A model generated the notes under the pieces. That model was given only the letters and a program-made list of their open reading frames with translations, did no database searches and was not told the origin of the DNA. From assembly GCF_012027635.1 (NCBI RefSeq), contig NZ_SNUS01000001.1:372001-436000 (forward strand): DNA of 64,000 nucleotides, written 5' to 3'. This stretch comes from Thermococcus sp. 21S9. GTDB lineage: Archaea; Methanobacteriota_B; Thermococci; Thermococcales; Thermococcaceae. The stretch's first letter is position 1. Each line of letters opens with the position of its first letter. Of the stretch, positions 17,579 through 27,099 are shown piece by piece. The position numbers and the translations under genes were made by a program.

Positions 17579-18955
17579 ATGAACCTGGACTACTTCTTCA
17601 AACCGAAGGGTATAGCCGTCATCGGTGCATCGAACGACCCGATGAAGCTCGGCTACGAAGTTTTCAAGAACCTCAAGAAGTACAAGGACGGCAAGGTTTA
17701 CCCTGTCAACGTCAAGGACGAGGTCGTTCAGGGTGTTAAGGCCTACAAGAACGTCAAGGACATCCCCGACGAGGTTGACCTCGCGATAATCGTCGTCCCC
17801 AAGCGCTTCGTGAAGCAGGCGATAATAGACTGCGGTGAGAAGGGAGTTAAGGGAGCGGTCATCATAACGGCCGGCTTCGGCGAGACGGGTGAAGAGGGCA
17901 AGAAGGAGGAGAGGGAACTCGTCGAGATTGCCCACAAGTACGGAATGCGCCTGATAGGCCCGAACTGTGTCGGCGTCATGAACACCCACAACGACATGAA
18001 CGCGACCTTCATAATGGACGCCAAGAAGGGGAGCATAGCCTTCGTGAGCCAGAGTGGAGCTTTGGGAGCGGGAATCGTCTACAAGACCGTCAAGGAGGGA
18101 ATCGGCTTCTCGAAGTTCATCAGCGTCGGCAACATGGCCGATTTGGATTTCGCGGAGCTCATGGAGTACCTGGCCGACACCGAGGAGGACAGGGCAATCG
18201 CGCTTTACATCGAGGGAATCAAGGACGGAAGGAAGTTCATCGAGGTCGCCAAGAAGGCCACCAGGAAGAAGCCCGTCATAGCCCTCAAGGCCGGAAAGAG
18301 CGAGAGCGGAGCCAGGGCAGCATCAAGCCACACGGGTTCCCTGGCCGGAAGCTGGAAGATTTACGAGGCGGCATTCAAGCAGAGCGGAGTTCTCATAGCC
18401 GAGACAATCGACGATATGCTCAGCATGGCGAGGGCCTTCACCCAGCCGTTGCCGAAAGGCAAGCGCGTTGCGATAATGACCAACGCCGGCGGACCGGGCG
18501 TTTTGACGGCCGACCAGATTGACAAGAGGGGCCTTAAGCTGGCCGACCTCGAGGAGAAAACCATCGAGGAGCTCCGCTCGTTCCTTCCGCCGATGGCGGC
18601 AGTGAAGAACCCCGTCGACATGATAGCTTCCGCGAGGGGCGAGGACTACTACAGGACCGCGAAGCTACTCCTCCAGGACCCGAACGTCGACATGCTCATA
18701 GCGATATGCGTCGTCCCGACCTTCGCGGGAATGACTCCAACGGAGCACGCCGAGGGCGTCATAAGGGCCGTCAAGGAGGTCAACAACGGGAAGCCGGTTT
18801 TAGGCCTCTTCATGGCCGGCTACGTCAGCGAGAAGGCTAAGGAGCTCCTCGAAGAGAATGGAATCCCGAGCTATGAGAGGCCGGAGGACGTTGCCGCCGG
18901 TGCCTACGCGCTCGTCCAGCAGGCGAGGAACGCAGGGGTTTTGGAGGATGAGTGA
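17579..18955 (+). CDS. Acyl-CoA synthetase (ADP-forming), alpha subunit
   Basis: 458 aa. Converts acyl-CoA + ADP + Pi to acid + CoA + ATP, the archaeal route for making ATP from organic acids. N-terminal CoA-binding domain (IAVIGASNDPMKLGYEVFKN), a Succinyl-CoA-ligase-like domain with VSQSGALGAG, and the phosphorylated histidine in SSHTGSLAGSW. The ATP-grasp beta subunit is encoded elsewhere. Because it heads an operon with iorA-iorB, I infer that it takes aryl-acetyl-CoA from aromatic amino acid breakdown (ACS II type). ATG 17579 follows GGTGGGG. Confidence 0.92.
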   Translation: MNLDYFFKPKGIAVIGASNDPMKLGYEVFKNLKKYKDGKVYPVNVKDEVVQGVKAYKNVKDIPDEVDLAIIVVPKRFVKQAIIDCGEKGVKGAVIITAGFGETGEEGKKEERELVEIAHKYGMRLIGPNCVGVMNTHNDMNATFIMDAKKGSIAFVSQSGALGAGIVYKTVKEGIGFSKFISVGNMADLDFAELMEYLADTEEDRAIALYIEGIKDGRKFIEVAKKATRKKPVIALKAGKSESGARAASSHTGSLAGSWKIYEAAFKQSGVLIAETIDDMLSMARAFTQPLPKGKRVAIMTNAGGPGVLTADQIDKRGLKLADLEEKTIEELRSFLPPMAAVKNPVDMIASARGEDYYRTAKLLLQDPNVDMLIAICVVPTFAGMTPTEHAEGVIRAVKEVNNGKPVLGLFMAGYVSEKAKELLEENGIPSYERPEDVAAGAYALVQQARNAGVLEDE

Positions 18956-18995
18956 CTTTCATTTTTCATCAACTTAATTTCGGAGGTGTTGTTTG

Positions 18996-20942
18996 ATGGC
19001 GAAGGTAACGGACATAGTGCTGTGGGATAAGCCCGGGGAGAGGGTTCTCCTCCTCGGAAACCAGGCCATAGCGCGCGGAGCTTTGGAGGCCAACATAGCG
19101 GTTTTCGCAGCTTATCCCGGAACCCCGAGTTCGGAACTGACCGATACGATGGCTATGGTGGCCAAGAAGGCAGGAGTTTACATGGAGTACTCCACCAACG
19201 AGAAGGTCGCCTTTGAAACCGCGCTTTCAGCTGCCTGGAGCGGTCTCAGGGCCATGACGGCCATGAAGCACGTCGGACTGAACGTCGCGGCCGACACCTT
19301 CATGAGTGCCGTCGGCATGGGCGTCGAGGGCGGTTTCGTCATAATGGTTGCCGATGACCCGAGCATGTGGAGCAGTCAGAACGAGCAGGACACGAGGGTT
19401 TACGCCAAGTTCGCCAACGTTCCGGTTCTCGAGCCGATTTCACCCCACGAGGCCAAGGAGATGACGAAGTACGCCTTCGAGCTCAGCGAGAAGTTCAAGC
19501 ACTTCGTCATCCTGAGGACGACCACGAGGAGCTCCCACGCGAGGGGCGACGTCGTTCTCGGAGAGCTTCCCGAGGAGATAAAGACCGGCAAGAGGAAGTT
19601 CGGAAACTTCAAGAAGAACCCCGAGAGGTTCGTTGACATCCCGGCCCACGCGAGGAAGTTCCACCCGCAGATTCTCGAGAAGATTGAGAAGATTCGCGAG
19701 GAGCTCAACAACTGCCCCTTCAACTGGATTGAGGGCGACGAGAACGCGAAGGTCGGTATAATCGCTCCGGGCCTGAGCTACGCCTACGTCAAGGAAGCCC
19801 TGGCCTGGCTTGGTGTCGAGAACGTCAAGATACTCAAGCTCGGAACGCCCTTCCCCGTCCCCTACGGCCTGCTCGAGAAGTTCCTCGACGGGCTTGAGAA
19901 GGTTCTCATCGTCGAGGAGCTCGAGCCGGTAGTTGAGGAGCAGGTAAAGACCTGGGCCTACGACAGAGGATTAACCATCCCGATTCACGGGAAGGACCTC
20001 GTGCCGAGGGTTTACGAGATGACCACGAGGAGGGCGGTAACGGCCATAGCGAAGTTCCTCGGCCTCGAAACCCCGGTGAACTTCGAGGAGCTCGACCAGA
20101 AGTACGAGAAGGTAAAGGGCATGGTCCCGCCGAGGCCTCCCTCACTGTGCCCGGCCTGTCCGCACAGGAACACCTTCTACGCGATTAGAAGGGCCGCGAC
20201 TCCGAGGGCAATCTTTCCGAGCGACATAGGCTGTTACACCCTCGGCGTCCTGCCACCGCTCAAGACCGTTGACACAACCGTAGCGATGGGCGGTTCAATC
20301 GGCGTTGCCCACGGCCTCAGCGTGGCGCTCAACGGAAGCGTTGCCGAGGAAGAGCACAAGACGGTCAAGGAGAAGAAGGTAATCGTTGCCACGATAGGCG
20401 ACTCGACGTTCTTCCACACCGGACTTCCGGCTCTGGCCAACGCAATCTACAACCGCTCCAACGTAGTCATAGTCGTCCTCGACAACCTCGTTACTGCAAT
20501 GACCGGTGACCAGCCCAACCCGGGAACCGGCGAGACCCCGCACGGACCGGGCAAGCAGATTAAGATTGAAGAGGTCGCCAAGGCGATGGGAGCGGATTAT
20601 GTAGCAGTCGTTGACCCCTACGACATAAAGGCCGTCGAGAGGACCATAAAGGAAGCTCTCGCCGTTGAAGGTGTGAGCGTCGTCGTCGCGAGGCGCGTCT
20701 GTGCGCTCTACAGGATAGGCCAGCTCAGGCGCGAGGGCAAGCAGTGGCCACTCTACCAGGTCAACGAGGACAAGTGTACCGGCTGTAAGATTTGTATCAA
20801 CGCCTACGGCTGTCCGGCAATCTACTGGGACGCCGAGAAGAAGAAGGCCAAGATTGACCCGACGATGTGCTGGGGTTGCGGCGGCTGTGCCCAGGTCTGT
20901 CCATTCGACGCCTTCGAGAAGGTGAGGGAGGGAGAGCTATGA
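18996..20942 (+). CDS. iorA: Indolepyruvate:ferredoxin oxidoreductase, alpha subunit
   Basis: 648 aa. Oxidatively decarboxylates aryl-pyruvates to aryl-acetyl-CoA and reduces ferredoxin. Order: pyrimidine-binding domain ([16 protein letters not shown]), TPP-binding domain ([13 protein letters not shown], then [16 protein letters not shown]), and a C-terminal pair of 4Fe-4S motifs ([18 protein letters not shown] and [16 protein letters not shown]). GGAGGTG precedes ATG 18996 by 7 nt; a TTG one codon earlier is possible. It is followed by iorB, whose start overlaps its stop. Confidence 0.96.
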   Translation: MAKVTDIVLWDKPGERVLLLGNQAIARGALEANIAVFAAYPGTPSSELTDTMAMVAKKAGVYMEYSTNEKVAFETALSAAWSGLRAMTAMKHVGLNVAADTFMSAVGMGVEGGFVIMVADDPSMWSSQNEQDTRVYAKFANVPVLEPISPHEAKEMTKYAFELSEKFKHFVILRTTTRSSHARGDVVLGELPEEIKTGKRKFGNFKKNPERFVDIPAHARKFHPQILEKIEKIREELNNCPFNWIEGDENAKVGIIAPGLSYAYVKEALAWLGVENVKILKLGTPFPVPYGLLEKFLDGLEKVLIVEELEPVVEEQVKTWAYDRGLTIPIHGKDLVPRVYEMTTRRAVTAIAKFLGLETPVNFEELDQKYEKVKGMVPPRPPSLCPACPHRNTFYAIRRAATPRAIFPSDIGCYTLGVLPPLKTVDTTVAMGGSIGVAHGLSVALNGSVAEEEHKTVKEKKVIVATIGDSTFFHTGLPALANAIYNRSNVVIVVLDNLVTAMTGDQPNPGTGETPHGPGKQIKIEEVAKAMGADYVAVVDPYDIKAVERTIKEALAVEGVSVVVARRVCALYRIGQLRREGKQWPLYQVNEDKCTGCKICINAYGCPAIYWDAEKKKAKIDPTMCWGCGGCAQVCPFDAFEKVREGEL

Positions 20943-21556
20943 GCGAGATGAGGGAGTACAACATCGTTATCACCGGAGTTGGCGGTCAGGGAATCCTTAC
21001 CGCGGCGAACCTGCTCGGCTGGGCCGCTTTGAGGGCCGGCTACAAGGTGCGCGTTGGTGAGGTTCACGGCATGAGCCAGCGCTTTGGAAGCGTTATCGCC
21101 TACGTCCGCTTTGGAGAGGACGTCTACGGCGCGATGGTTCCCGAGGGCAAGGCGGACGTCATTCTGAGCTTCGAGCCTGTCGAGGCTCTCCGCTACATCA
21201 ACTACCTCAAGAAAGGTGGCCTCGTCTTCACCAACGCGAGGCCGATTCCGCCGGTTCAGGTCTCGATGGGCCTCGCCAAGTACCCGAGCCTGGAGGAGAT
21301 TAGAAAGGTCGTCGAGGAGGACTTTGAAGCCAAGTTCATGGCCTTCGACGCCGAGAAGCTCGCTATGGAAGCCGGCAACATCATAACCACCAACGTCGTC
21401 CTCATCGGAGCGCTGACTCAGACGCCGGGCTTCCCGCTCTCGGCGGAGCACGTCAGGGAGGTCATCAAGGTCAGCGTGCCGAAGAAGGCCGTCGATGTCA
21501 ACATGAAGGCCTTCGATTTAGGCGTCAAGGCCGCGAAGGAGATGCTGGGGCTTTGA
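20939..21556 (+). CDS. iorB: Indolepyruvate:ferredoxin oxidoreductase, beta subunit
   Basis: 205 aa gamma-type oxidoreductase domain that pairs with IorA. It begins [20 protein letters not shown], with the usual GVGGQG loop, and contains [20 protein letters not shown]. The ATG overlaps the iorA stop (ATGA), with GGAGGGAG upstream. A frame open further 5' is inside iorA and was not used. Confidence 0.96.
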   Translation: MSEMREYNIVITGVGGQGILTAANLLGWAALRAGYKVRVGEVHGMSQRFGSVIAYVRFGEDVYGAMVPEGKADVILSFEPVEALRYINYLKKGGLVFTNARPIPPVQVSMGLAKYPSLEEIRKVVEEDFEAKFMAFDAEKLAMEAGNIITTNVVLIGALTQTPGFPLSAEHVREVIKVSVPKKAVDVNMKAFDLGVKAAKEMLGL

Positions 21557-21638
21557 TGCCCCACAATTTTTATCACACTTTGAGAGCTTCAGCTTATTTG
21601 TTTCCCGGAATCTGTAACTTCTTTTTGGCGTAAACCAA

Positions 21639-21674
21639 CTTACCCCTGGGTAAGCCACTTACCCTCCCGTAAGT
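21639..21674. repeat. Two tandem palindromes, 19-bp spacing
   Basis: CTTACCC-CT-GGGTAAG (21639-21654) and ACTTAC-CCTCCC-GTAAGT (21657-21674), with centres 19 bp apart. They lie in the convergent gap between iorB and the HDAC-family gene, touching the stop codon of the latter. The build matches the pair at 8075-8112. A role in transcription end or protein binding is possible. Confidence 0.65.
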
Positions 21675-22675
21675 CAGAAATCCCACCACTCGGACTGCAC
21701 CTCTTTGACCCTCGCCACCGTTCTAAGGGCCTCGTACGATGGACTGACCGGAACCTCACGGATTTCCCCGCTGAGGTAGCCCCTAATAAAGGCTGGAAGG
21801 CCTTTGTCGAGGCCGACCGAGTAGCCACCCTCGAAAATCACCGCGAGAGGATAGCGCGAGAGCGTTGAGCCCGCGTAGGCGAAGAAGAGTTCACTGAGGC
21901 GAAGCGTCGTCAGATTCTCACCGAGGAATCCGTCGAAGCCCGCCGAAATCACTACGAGCTTCGGCCTGAACTGGGCAAGAACCGGGAGAAGGACCTCGTC
22001 CCAGGCGTAGATGAAGTCGTCGTCACCGGAATAGTGGGGCATCGGCAGGTTGATTTTCGTTCCCTCGGCATTTTTCCCGCCGACGTCGTGTTCGTAGCCA
22101 CTCCAGGGGTAGATGTCCCTCTCGTGAAGGTCCACATGCACCGCGTTGCGGTCGTTCCAGAGTATCTCCTGCGTCCCGTTGCCGTGGTGAGCGTCGAAGT
22201 CTATGACCAGCACCTTCCCAGCGAGCTCCTCAGCAGATTTCGCCGCGTAAGCCGCGTTGTTGAAGATGCAGAAGCCGAGCGTTGAAGCGTTGAAGGCCCT
22301 CCCTGCTTTTCCGGCGTGGTGGCCTGGTGGCCTAACGAGGGCAAGGTGAAGGCCCCCGAATTTCAGGGCCAGCTCGACGGCGAGTCTAGATGCCCCGAAG
22401 GCGAGAAGCGAGGCTTCCCACGTGCCGGGGGAGACGTAAGTGTCCGGGTCGAGGTATGAAAAGGTCCTACTCTTCTCGCGGACGAGCTCGACGTAGTCCT
22501 CCGAGTGGACCTTCAGGAGCTCCTCTTCCGGGACGGGAACCGGCTCGATGGGCTTCCACAGGTTCAACCGCTTTAAGGAGTTTACCGCCCGTAACAGCCG
22601 GTCTGGGTTTTCAGGGTGATAGTTCTCTGGTCTGTGCTCGAGAAAAACAGGAGAATAGATAACGGAGAAGGCCAA
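21674..22675 (-). CDS. Histone deacetylase / acetylpolyamine amidohydrolase family protein
   Basis: 333 aa zinc hydrolase of the arginase-deacetylase fold. Active-site blocks: RPPGHHA near 117, FCIFNNAAYAA, VIDFDAHHGNGTQEILWNDR (zinc Asp and His) and the late ISAGFDGF and EGGYS. The substrate could be acetylated polyamine, acetyl-lysine protein or another acyl amide. The start is a TTG at 22675; its ribosome site GGTGA contains the stop codon of the TBP gene, so it is translationally coupled to tbp. Confidence 0.9.
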   Translation of the reverse strand: MAFSVIYSPVFLEHRPENYHPENPDRLLRAVNSLKRLNLWKPIEPVPVPEEELLKVHSEDYVELVREKSRTFSYLDPDTYVSPGTWEASLLAFGASRLAVELALKFGGLHLALVRPPGHHAGKAGRAFNASTLGFCIFNNAAYAAKSAEELAGKVLVIDFDAHHGNGTQEILWNDRNAVHVDLHERDIYPWSGYEHDVGGKNAEGTKINLPMPHYSGDDDFIYAWDEVLLPVLAQFRPKLVVISAGFDGFLGENLTTLRLSELFFAYAGSTLSRYPLAVIFEGGYSVGLDKGLPAFIRGYLSGEIREVPVSPSYEALRTVARVKEVQSEWWDF

Positions 22676-22681
22676 GCGGCC

Positions 22682-23254
22682 TCACCACTCCTCCTCTTCC
22701 TCGATTAGACCGTACTTCTCCAGCTCGCGGAGGAGTTTTCTAACGGCCTCCCAGGCGTCGTGCTCGCTCTTGGCGCCGGAGCAGACGATTTTACCGGAGG
22801 AGAAGAGCAGTATGACAGCCCTCGGCTCCTTGACGCGGTAGATGACGCCGGGGAACTGCTCGGGTTCGTACTCACAGTTGGGAAGGCTTAAAGCAACGGC
22901 GTCGAGGTTGAACTCCATGCCGATGTCACCGCTGAAGACCATGTTCTGTATGTCAATCTGGGGCGCGCGGTGGAATTTAGCTCCAATCTTCTTGAGCATC
23001 TGGATGAGCTTGTTGACGGCCCTCTCGATGTCCTCGACGCTTTTTGCGCCGGTAACGACGAGCTTCCCGGAGCTGAATATAAGCAGGGCAACCTTCGGCT
23101 CATCGAAGCGACAGATGATTCCGGGGAACTCCTCGGGGTTGTACTTCGAGTTGGGGCATATTTCAATAACCTTCTCAAGGTTCAGCTCCGTAAAGAGGTC
23201 AACAGAAGCGACGATGTTTTCAATCCTGAGCTTTACATTGCTCATGTCCACCAA
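22682..23254 (-). CDS. tbp: TATA-box-binding protein
   Basis: General transcription factor that binds archaeal TATA boxes. 190 aa with the two direct repeats of the saddle: [20 protein letters not shown] ... VVTGAKS and [20 protein letters not shown] ... VCSGAKS. It ends in a short acidic tail EEEEEW. A TTG start at 23254 ([13 protein letters not shown]) agrees with the start known for Pyrococcus TBP and has GGAGGTG about 6 nt upstream. The downstream gene is the HDAC-family hydrolase. Confidence 0.98.
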   Translation of the reverse strand: MVDMSNVKLRIENIVASVDLFTELNLEKVIEICPNSKYNPEEFPGIICRFDEPKVALLIFSSGKLVVTGAKSVEDIERAVNKLIQMLKKIGAKFHRAPQIDIQNMVFSGDIGMEFNLDAVALSLPNCEYEPEQFPGVIYRVKEPRAVILLFSSGKIVCSGAKSEHDAWEAVRKLLRELEKYGLIEEEEEW

Positions 23255-23356
23255 GGTTTACACCTCCGGATGGTGGGTTTAAAAACCCCTTTATAAATGG
23301 GGGCCGTCGCTTTTTAAAGCTTTATGCTCAAAAGGAGACATTGAAGAAGAAAAAGT

Positions 23357-25060
23357 TCAAAGGTAGGCCTCAACGAGGACCTTACCTGCCTCCGTCAGGC
23401 TCTTGCTTCCGAGGAAGCCGAGCTGGCGGAGCATCGTCAGGGCCTTCTTTATCTCGTCGTCGCTGAGGCTGAGGTGCTTCCTGATGACGTCAACCTCCTC
23501 CATCTTGTAGCCCTTGACCTCGCCCTTCTCCTTCCATATCCTGTTGAAGGTCTCGATGTTGTCGTAGATTACCTTGAGCACGTTGTAGAGGGTCGGCGTG
23601 ACGCTGAACTTGACCTTGACTATCTCCTGGAGCTTGGCGTTCTCGAGGGCGGTCTTAACCTTATCTCCGAGCTCGGTCAGCTTGACCATGCCGTTCTGGA
23701 GCTCAACGACGAAGCCCTTCGCTTCCGCCTCGCCGATTGCCCTGATGATTTCCTTCTCGTCTCCGCCGACGTAGTCCTTGACGAGTTCGACGAGCTCATC
23801 CCTGTGGATGTACTTCTTCCTCGGGGTCTTGGCGAGTATTGCCGAGTCGTACCTGGTGAGGAACGGCTTCCTCTTAATCGAGCGACTGAGCTTGAGGTAG
23901 AACCTGCCCTTGTCGGTGACGCCGGCCTTCACAACGCCCTCTTCTTGAGCCTTGATGACCCACTCGGCTATTGGCACGTCACCGCTCTCGGCGTAGGTTA
24001 TCGCCTTCATGGCATCTGGGCTCACGGTTCCGAAGTTTATGGCCTCTTTACCCCACTCGGTGAGCCAGTAGGTGTCCTTGTTCTTGACGAGCTTCCTCTC
24101 GATGAGTTCCTTGCTCTCAAGGAGGTGCAGAATCGCTCCAAGGTCCTCAACCTCAACGCGCTTGGCGATTTCCTTCTCGGTCGGGAGTATATCGGGGTTG
24201 GTCTCGTACTTCTTCTCGATTTCCTTGATGGCCTTGAGAACGGCCAGCCCATCGTCGAGCAGGTAAATCGGGAGGACCTTCTCCTCAACCTTACCCATCG
24301 CCTCGTAGGTCTCCATCATTGCCTTTCCGAACTCGGTGGTTCCTTTCTCGTCGCTGAGTCCCATGCTCTCCAGCTCGGCGTTGCTCCTTCCGGCCTTCAG
24401 GGCCTCGAAGTCCTCCTTCCTGAGGACTATCGCCCTTGCAAATACCGGAATCATACTGACGGCTTTGAGGGCGAGCTTCGCCGCTGGCGTGGTTGCGAAG
24501 GCCCTTCCCTTCTCGGTCGGCGGTGAAATCAGGAGCAGACGCATGGCCTGAAGGGCGTTCACGATGTTGTCACCGTAGAGCTTGGAGTTCTTGAACGTGA
24601 CCAGCTCGTCGAGGGTTCCGATTTTCGGCATTCCCCTGAGGAACGAGACTATCTCCGGGGTCAGGTAAACGACGGGGTGGGTCTCGCGGTAGAGCTCGAG
24701 GAGCGCCTTTCCAAACTCGGTGAGGCCGTTCTCATCGGCCAGCTTCCTCTCCTTCAGCTTCTCGAGCCAGCTCTCGGGGACCTTTCCGGTCTCCTCGAGG
24801 AGCTCAAGCATCTTCATTATCTCAGTATCGGCTATGACCTCGGGAAGCTCGTCGAGGTTCAGGGAGTCGCTTATCTCGAGGAGCTTCCTTCCGGCCTCGG
24901 TGAGCTTAATCTTTCCGCCTTCAAGCTCGGCAAACCCGAGAATGTAGAGCTCGATTGCCCTTATCTGGAACTCCTCCGGCAGTTTGGCCTCAATCTCGGC
25001 CTGGCTCTCGGTTTTCTTCATTTCCCTGAGTATCTCAAGGTGCCTCTTCTTCAGATACAT
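23357..25060 (-). CDS. DUF505 family protein with repeated winged-helix units
   Basis: 567 aa, soluble. At least five repeats of a winged-helix-like unit ending in L(T/S)E.G(K/R).L, for example KIKLTEAGRKLLEI, GLTEFGKALLELY, TTEFGKAMMETY, WLTEWGKEAINF and SLTEAGKVLVEAYL. No catalytic motif. Known only as DUF505 in archaea; nucleic-acid binding is a fair guess from the repeats. The transcript starts from the palindromic promoter shared with the DUF356 gene. Confidence 0.85.
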   Translation of the reverse strand: MYLKKRHLEILREMKKTESQAEIEAKLPEEFQIRAIELYILGFAELEGGKIKLTEAGRKLLEISDSLNLDELPEVIADTEIMKMLELLEETGKVPESWLEKLKERKLADENGLTEFGKALLELYRETHPVVYLTPEIVSFLRGMPKIGTLDELVTFKNSKLYGDNIVNALQAMRLLLISPPTEKGRAFATTPAAKLALKAVSMIPVFARAIVLRKEDFEALKAGRSNAELESMGLSDEKGTTEFGKAMMETYEAMGKVEEKVLPIYLLDDGLAVLKAIKEIEKKYETNPDILPTEKEIAKRVEVEDLGAILHLLESKELIERKLVKNKDTYWLTEWGKEAINFGTVSPDAMKAITYAESGDVPIAEWVIKAQEEGVVKAGVTDKGRFYLKLSRSIKRKPFLTRYDSAILAKTPRKKYIHRDELVELVKDYVGGDEKEIIRAIGEAEAKGFVVELQNGMVKLTELGDKVKTALENAKLQEIVKVKFSVTPTLYNVLKVIYDNIETFNRIWKEKGEVKGYKMEEVDVIRKHLSLSDDEIKKALTMLRQLGFLGSKSLTEAGKVLVEAYL

Positions 25061-25121
25061 GCTATCACCCCTCCTCTCTCCTCATCGACTCTTAAAAAGG
25101 CTCCGGCATTTTTAGAAACGC

Positions 25122-25138
25122 AAAGTTTTTAAAACTTT
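25122..25138. promoter_or_regulatory. 17-bp palindromic AT-rich box in a divergent promoter
   Basis: AAAGTTTT-T-AAAACTTT sits midway between the divergent DUF505 and DUF356 genes and reads as a TATA-like element on both strands. Another TATA-like GTTTAAAAG lies near 25160, nearer the DUF356 start. Confidence 0.45.
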
Positions 25139-25198
25139 CGGTAACTAAAATCGGCTAAGGTTTAAAAGGCAACCCGTTGAGTGGGGGGTGGTGAGAAT

Positions 25199-25627
25199 AT
25201 GCGAAACACGATTGTATTGGTTAGAACCGACAACTTCCAGAAGGCGAGCGTGGCCCTGGCCGACCTCGTGAGATACGGGGGCATGAGGATTCGCGGTGAC
25301 CCGAGGATAATTCCCCCGGCCCTCTCGGACTGGGCCTTTGAAAAGATAAGTGGCGAGAAGCCGAGAAAGCGCTTTAAGGCCCACGTCGTTGCCCAGATTG
25401 ACCTTCCGCCGAGGAAGGCCATAGGAAGGCTGATGGACATTCACCCGCCAGCCCATGTCCTCGTAATTCCGCCGGATTCGGAAGTCTGGGAGGAACTTAT
25501 GCGCCTCTGGGGAAGCTTTGAGAAGCTCAAGGGCTTCCACCCGCCCAAGAGAACACGGGCCGAAGAAGCCCGGCGGAAAGCCGAGAAGAGGAGGGAGAAG
25601 GAAGAGTGGGAGTTCGAGGAGGTTTAG
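25199..25627 (+). CDS. DUF356 family protein
   Basis: 142 aa. It begins MRNTIVLVRTDNFQKASVAL, has a beta-alpha domain to about residue 105 (HVVAQIDLPPRKAIGRLMDI, HVLVIPPDSEVWEELMRLW), and ends in a highly charged helix (EEARRKAEKRREKEEWEFEE). The family is archaeal, function unknown. ATG 25199 is placed 5 nt after GGTGA. It is convergent with the MBF1 gene, separated by one base. Confidence 0.85.
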   Translation: MRNTIVLVRTDNFQKASVALADLVRYGGMRIRGDPRIIPPALSDWAFEKISGEKPRKRFKAHVVAQIDLPPRKAIGRLMDIHPPAHVLVIPPDSEVWEELMRLWGSFEKLKGFHPPKRTRAEEARRKAEKRREKEEWEFEEV

Positions 25628-25628
25628 T

Positions 25629-26162
25629 TCACTTCTTCCTCTTCCGTATCCTGATGTTCGCGATGTCGCCAAGGGTCGGCTCGTAGTCCTTCGGAATCGT
25701 CTTCTTCTCCTTTACCTCCTCCTCGACGCGCTCGATGAGCGTAATCTTGAAGTAGCGTTCGAGCTTCTTGGCTTCCTTGATGGTTGGCTCGCGGTAACCG
25801 TGCGCTATGGCCCTCAAATCGTTCACCGAAAGCCCAATCTCGTGGGACAGCTCCTCGTAGCTTTTACCGCTCCTCTGTATGGCCTTGTAAACCCTCTCGG
25901 CGAAGTCCTCAACGATTTCCTCGGTGTAAAGCGGTCTCTCGCGGTAGGGCTTCGGCTCCCTCTTCGGCCTTGGAGCTGAGACGGGCCTTCTCCTCGGCTC
26001 CCTTCCTGTGGGCATTATGCTGAAACCGGACTTCTTTCGGCCGTACTTCTCGTAACAGCGGTCGCAGACGAGGACCTCGGCGCCTTCGAGCCTTATCCTG
26101 TGGCCCGGGCCCCTAATGGGCGCACCACAAATCTCGCAGTAGCGTGGCTTGGCCTTGCTCAT
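25629..26162 (-). CDS. Archaeal multiprotein bridging factor-like protein (Zn ribbon + HTH)
   Basis: 177 aa. N-terminal zinc ribbon (CEICGAPIRGPGH ... VCDRCYEKYG), a basic Pro/Arg linker (about 50-80), then a Cro-type HTH about 85-150 (SYEELSHEIGLSVNDLRAIA). This is the layout of aMBF1, which associates with the ribosome and transcription machinery in archaea. ATG 26162 is preceded by GGTGGTAGCT. The C-terminus is basic (NIRIRKRKK). Confidence 0.88.
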   Translation of the reverse strand: MSKAKPRYCEICGAPIRGPGHRIRLEGAEVLVCDRCYEKYGRKKSGFSIMPTGREPRRRPVSAPRPKREPKPYRERPLYTEEIVEDFAERVYKAIQRSGKSYEELSHEIGLSVNDLRAIAHGYREPTIKEAKKLERYFKITLIERVEEEVKEKKTIPKDYEPTLGDIANIRIRKRKK

Positions 26163-26229
26163 AGCTACCACCTTCTCTACCGCTCAAAGCTCGGAGTCAG
26201 GCTTTTTAAACCCGACGATGAGGGTATCA

Positions 26230-26724
26230 ATGATGACGGAAGTGAAAATAGAGAAACTCCAAAAGCTCGACCAGGAAACGCTTGAAAGGCTGATAGAGAT
26301 TTACATGAACGCCTACGAGGGAATGCGCGAGTACGGCGGGGAAGGAGAGAGCTACGCGAAGCGCTACCTGCGATGGTGCTGGAGCAAGGCCAAAGACGGC
26401 TTCTTCGTTGCCAAAATCGGCGACGAGATAGTCGGCTTCATCGTCTGCGACGACGACTGGTACAGCAAGTACGAGGGAAAAACCGTCGGGGCCATACACG
26501 AGTTCGCAGTGGACAGGAGGTATCAGGGGCATGGAATAGGGCGGAAGCTCATGGAGAAGTGCCTCGAGTACCTGAAGGAAAAAAGGATAGAGCTCTGGGT
26601 CGGCGAGAAGAACGAGCGGGCGAAGAGGTTCTACGAGGAGTACGGTTTCAGAGAAGCTGGAAAGCACGGCATCTGGGTGAGAATGGTTAGAGGGGAAAAG
26701 GTGATAAGCGCGGACGAGAAGTAG
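26230..26724 (+). CDS. GNAT family N-acetyltransferase
   Basis: 164 aa acetyl-CoA-dependent acetyltransferase. Motif A for CoA binding is clear: IHEFAVDRRYQGHGIGRKLM, and the C-terminal ELWVGEKNERAKRFYEEYGF is typical of RimI-like enzymes. The substrate is unknown. The start is ATG 26230 or 26233 (adjacent codons), after GAGGGT; a TATA-like TTTTTAAAC lies about 30 bp earlier. It diverges from the MBF1 gene. Confidence 0.85.
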   Translation: MMTEVKIEKLQKLDQETLERLIEIYMNAYEGMREYGGEGESYAKRYLRWCWSKAKDGFFVAKIGDEIVGFIVCDDDWYSKYEGKTVGAIHEFAVDRRYQGHGIGRKLMEKCLEYLKEKRIELWVGEKNERAKRFYEEYGFREAGKHGIWVRMVRGEKVISADEK

Positions 26725-26741
26725 TTTCATTGGTGGTTGCA

Positions 26742-27032
26742 ATGCCGTGCATTCATCCACCGGGCGCAGACAGGGTGAAGGAAATGAAAGAGGAGAGCTT
26801 CATAAGGGAAGGAAAGGGAAAGCTCAAGGTCACGATAGAGGGGAGCGAGACCCTCGAAACTACGATGAGCGGAAGGCTGAAGAGCGTCGAGGAAGTGGCC
26901 GAGATGCTCGGCGTCGAGGCCAAGGACGGGAAGATAGAGGCTGTGGTTGACGGAGTTAAGGTCAGAATGGAGAAGGGCAAGCTCGAGCTTGAGTTCGAGA
27001 GTGGGGACAAGATGAGGATTGAGAAGGCCTAA
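26742..27032 (+). CDS. Small hypothetical protein, beta-rich and charged
   Basis: 96 aa, no recognised domain. Begins MPCIHPPGADRVKEMKEESF; the rest alternates charged beta strands (KLKVTIEGSETLETTMSG, KIEAVVDGVKVRMEKGKLEL). ATG 26742 follows GGTGGTTGC. It is 17 bp behind the acetyltransferase gene and probably in the same transcript. Confidence 0.65.
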   Translation: MPCIHPPGADRVKEMKEESFIREGKGKLKVTIEGSETLETTMSGRLKSVEEVAEMLGVEAKDGKIEAVVDGVKVRMEKGKLELEFESGDKMRIEKA

Positions 27033-27099
27033 CGGCATTCAATGCCCAATTCTTTTCTGAAGCCAAAACAGGTTAAAAAGCAGGGTAAGGAAAAGGAAA

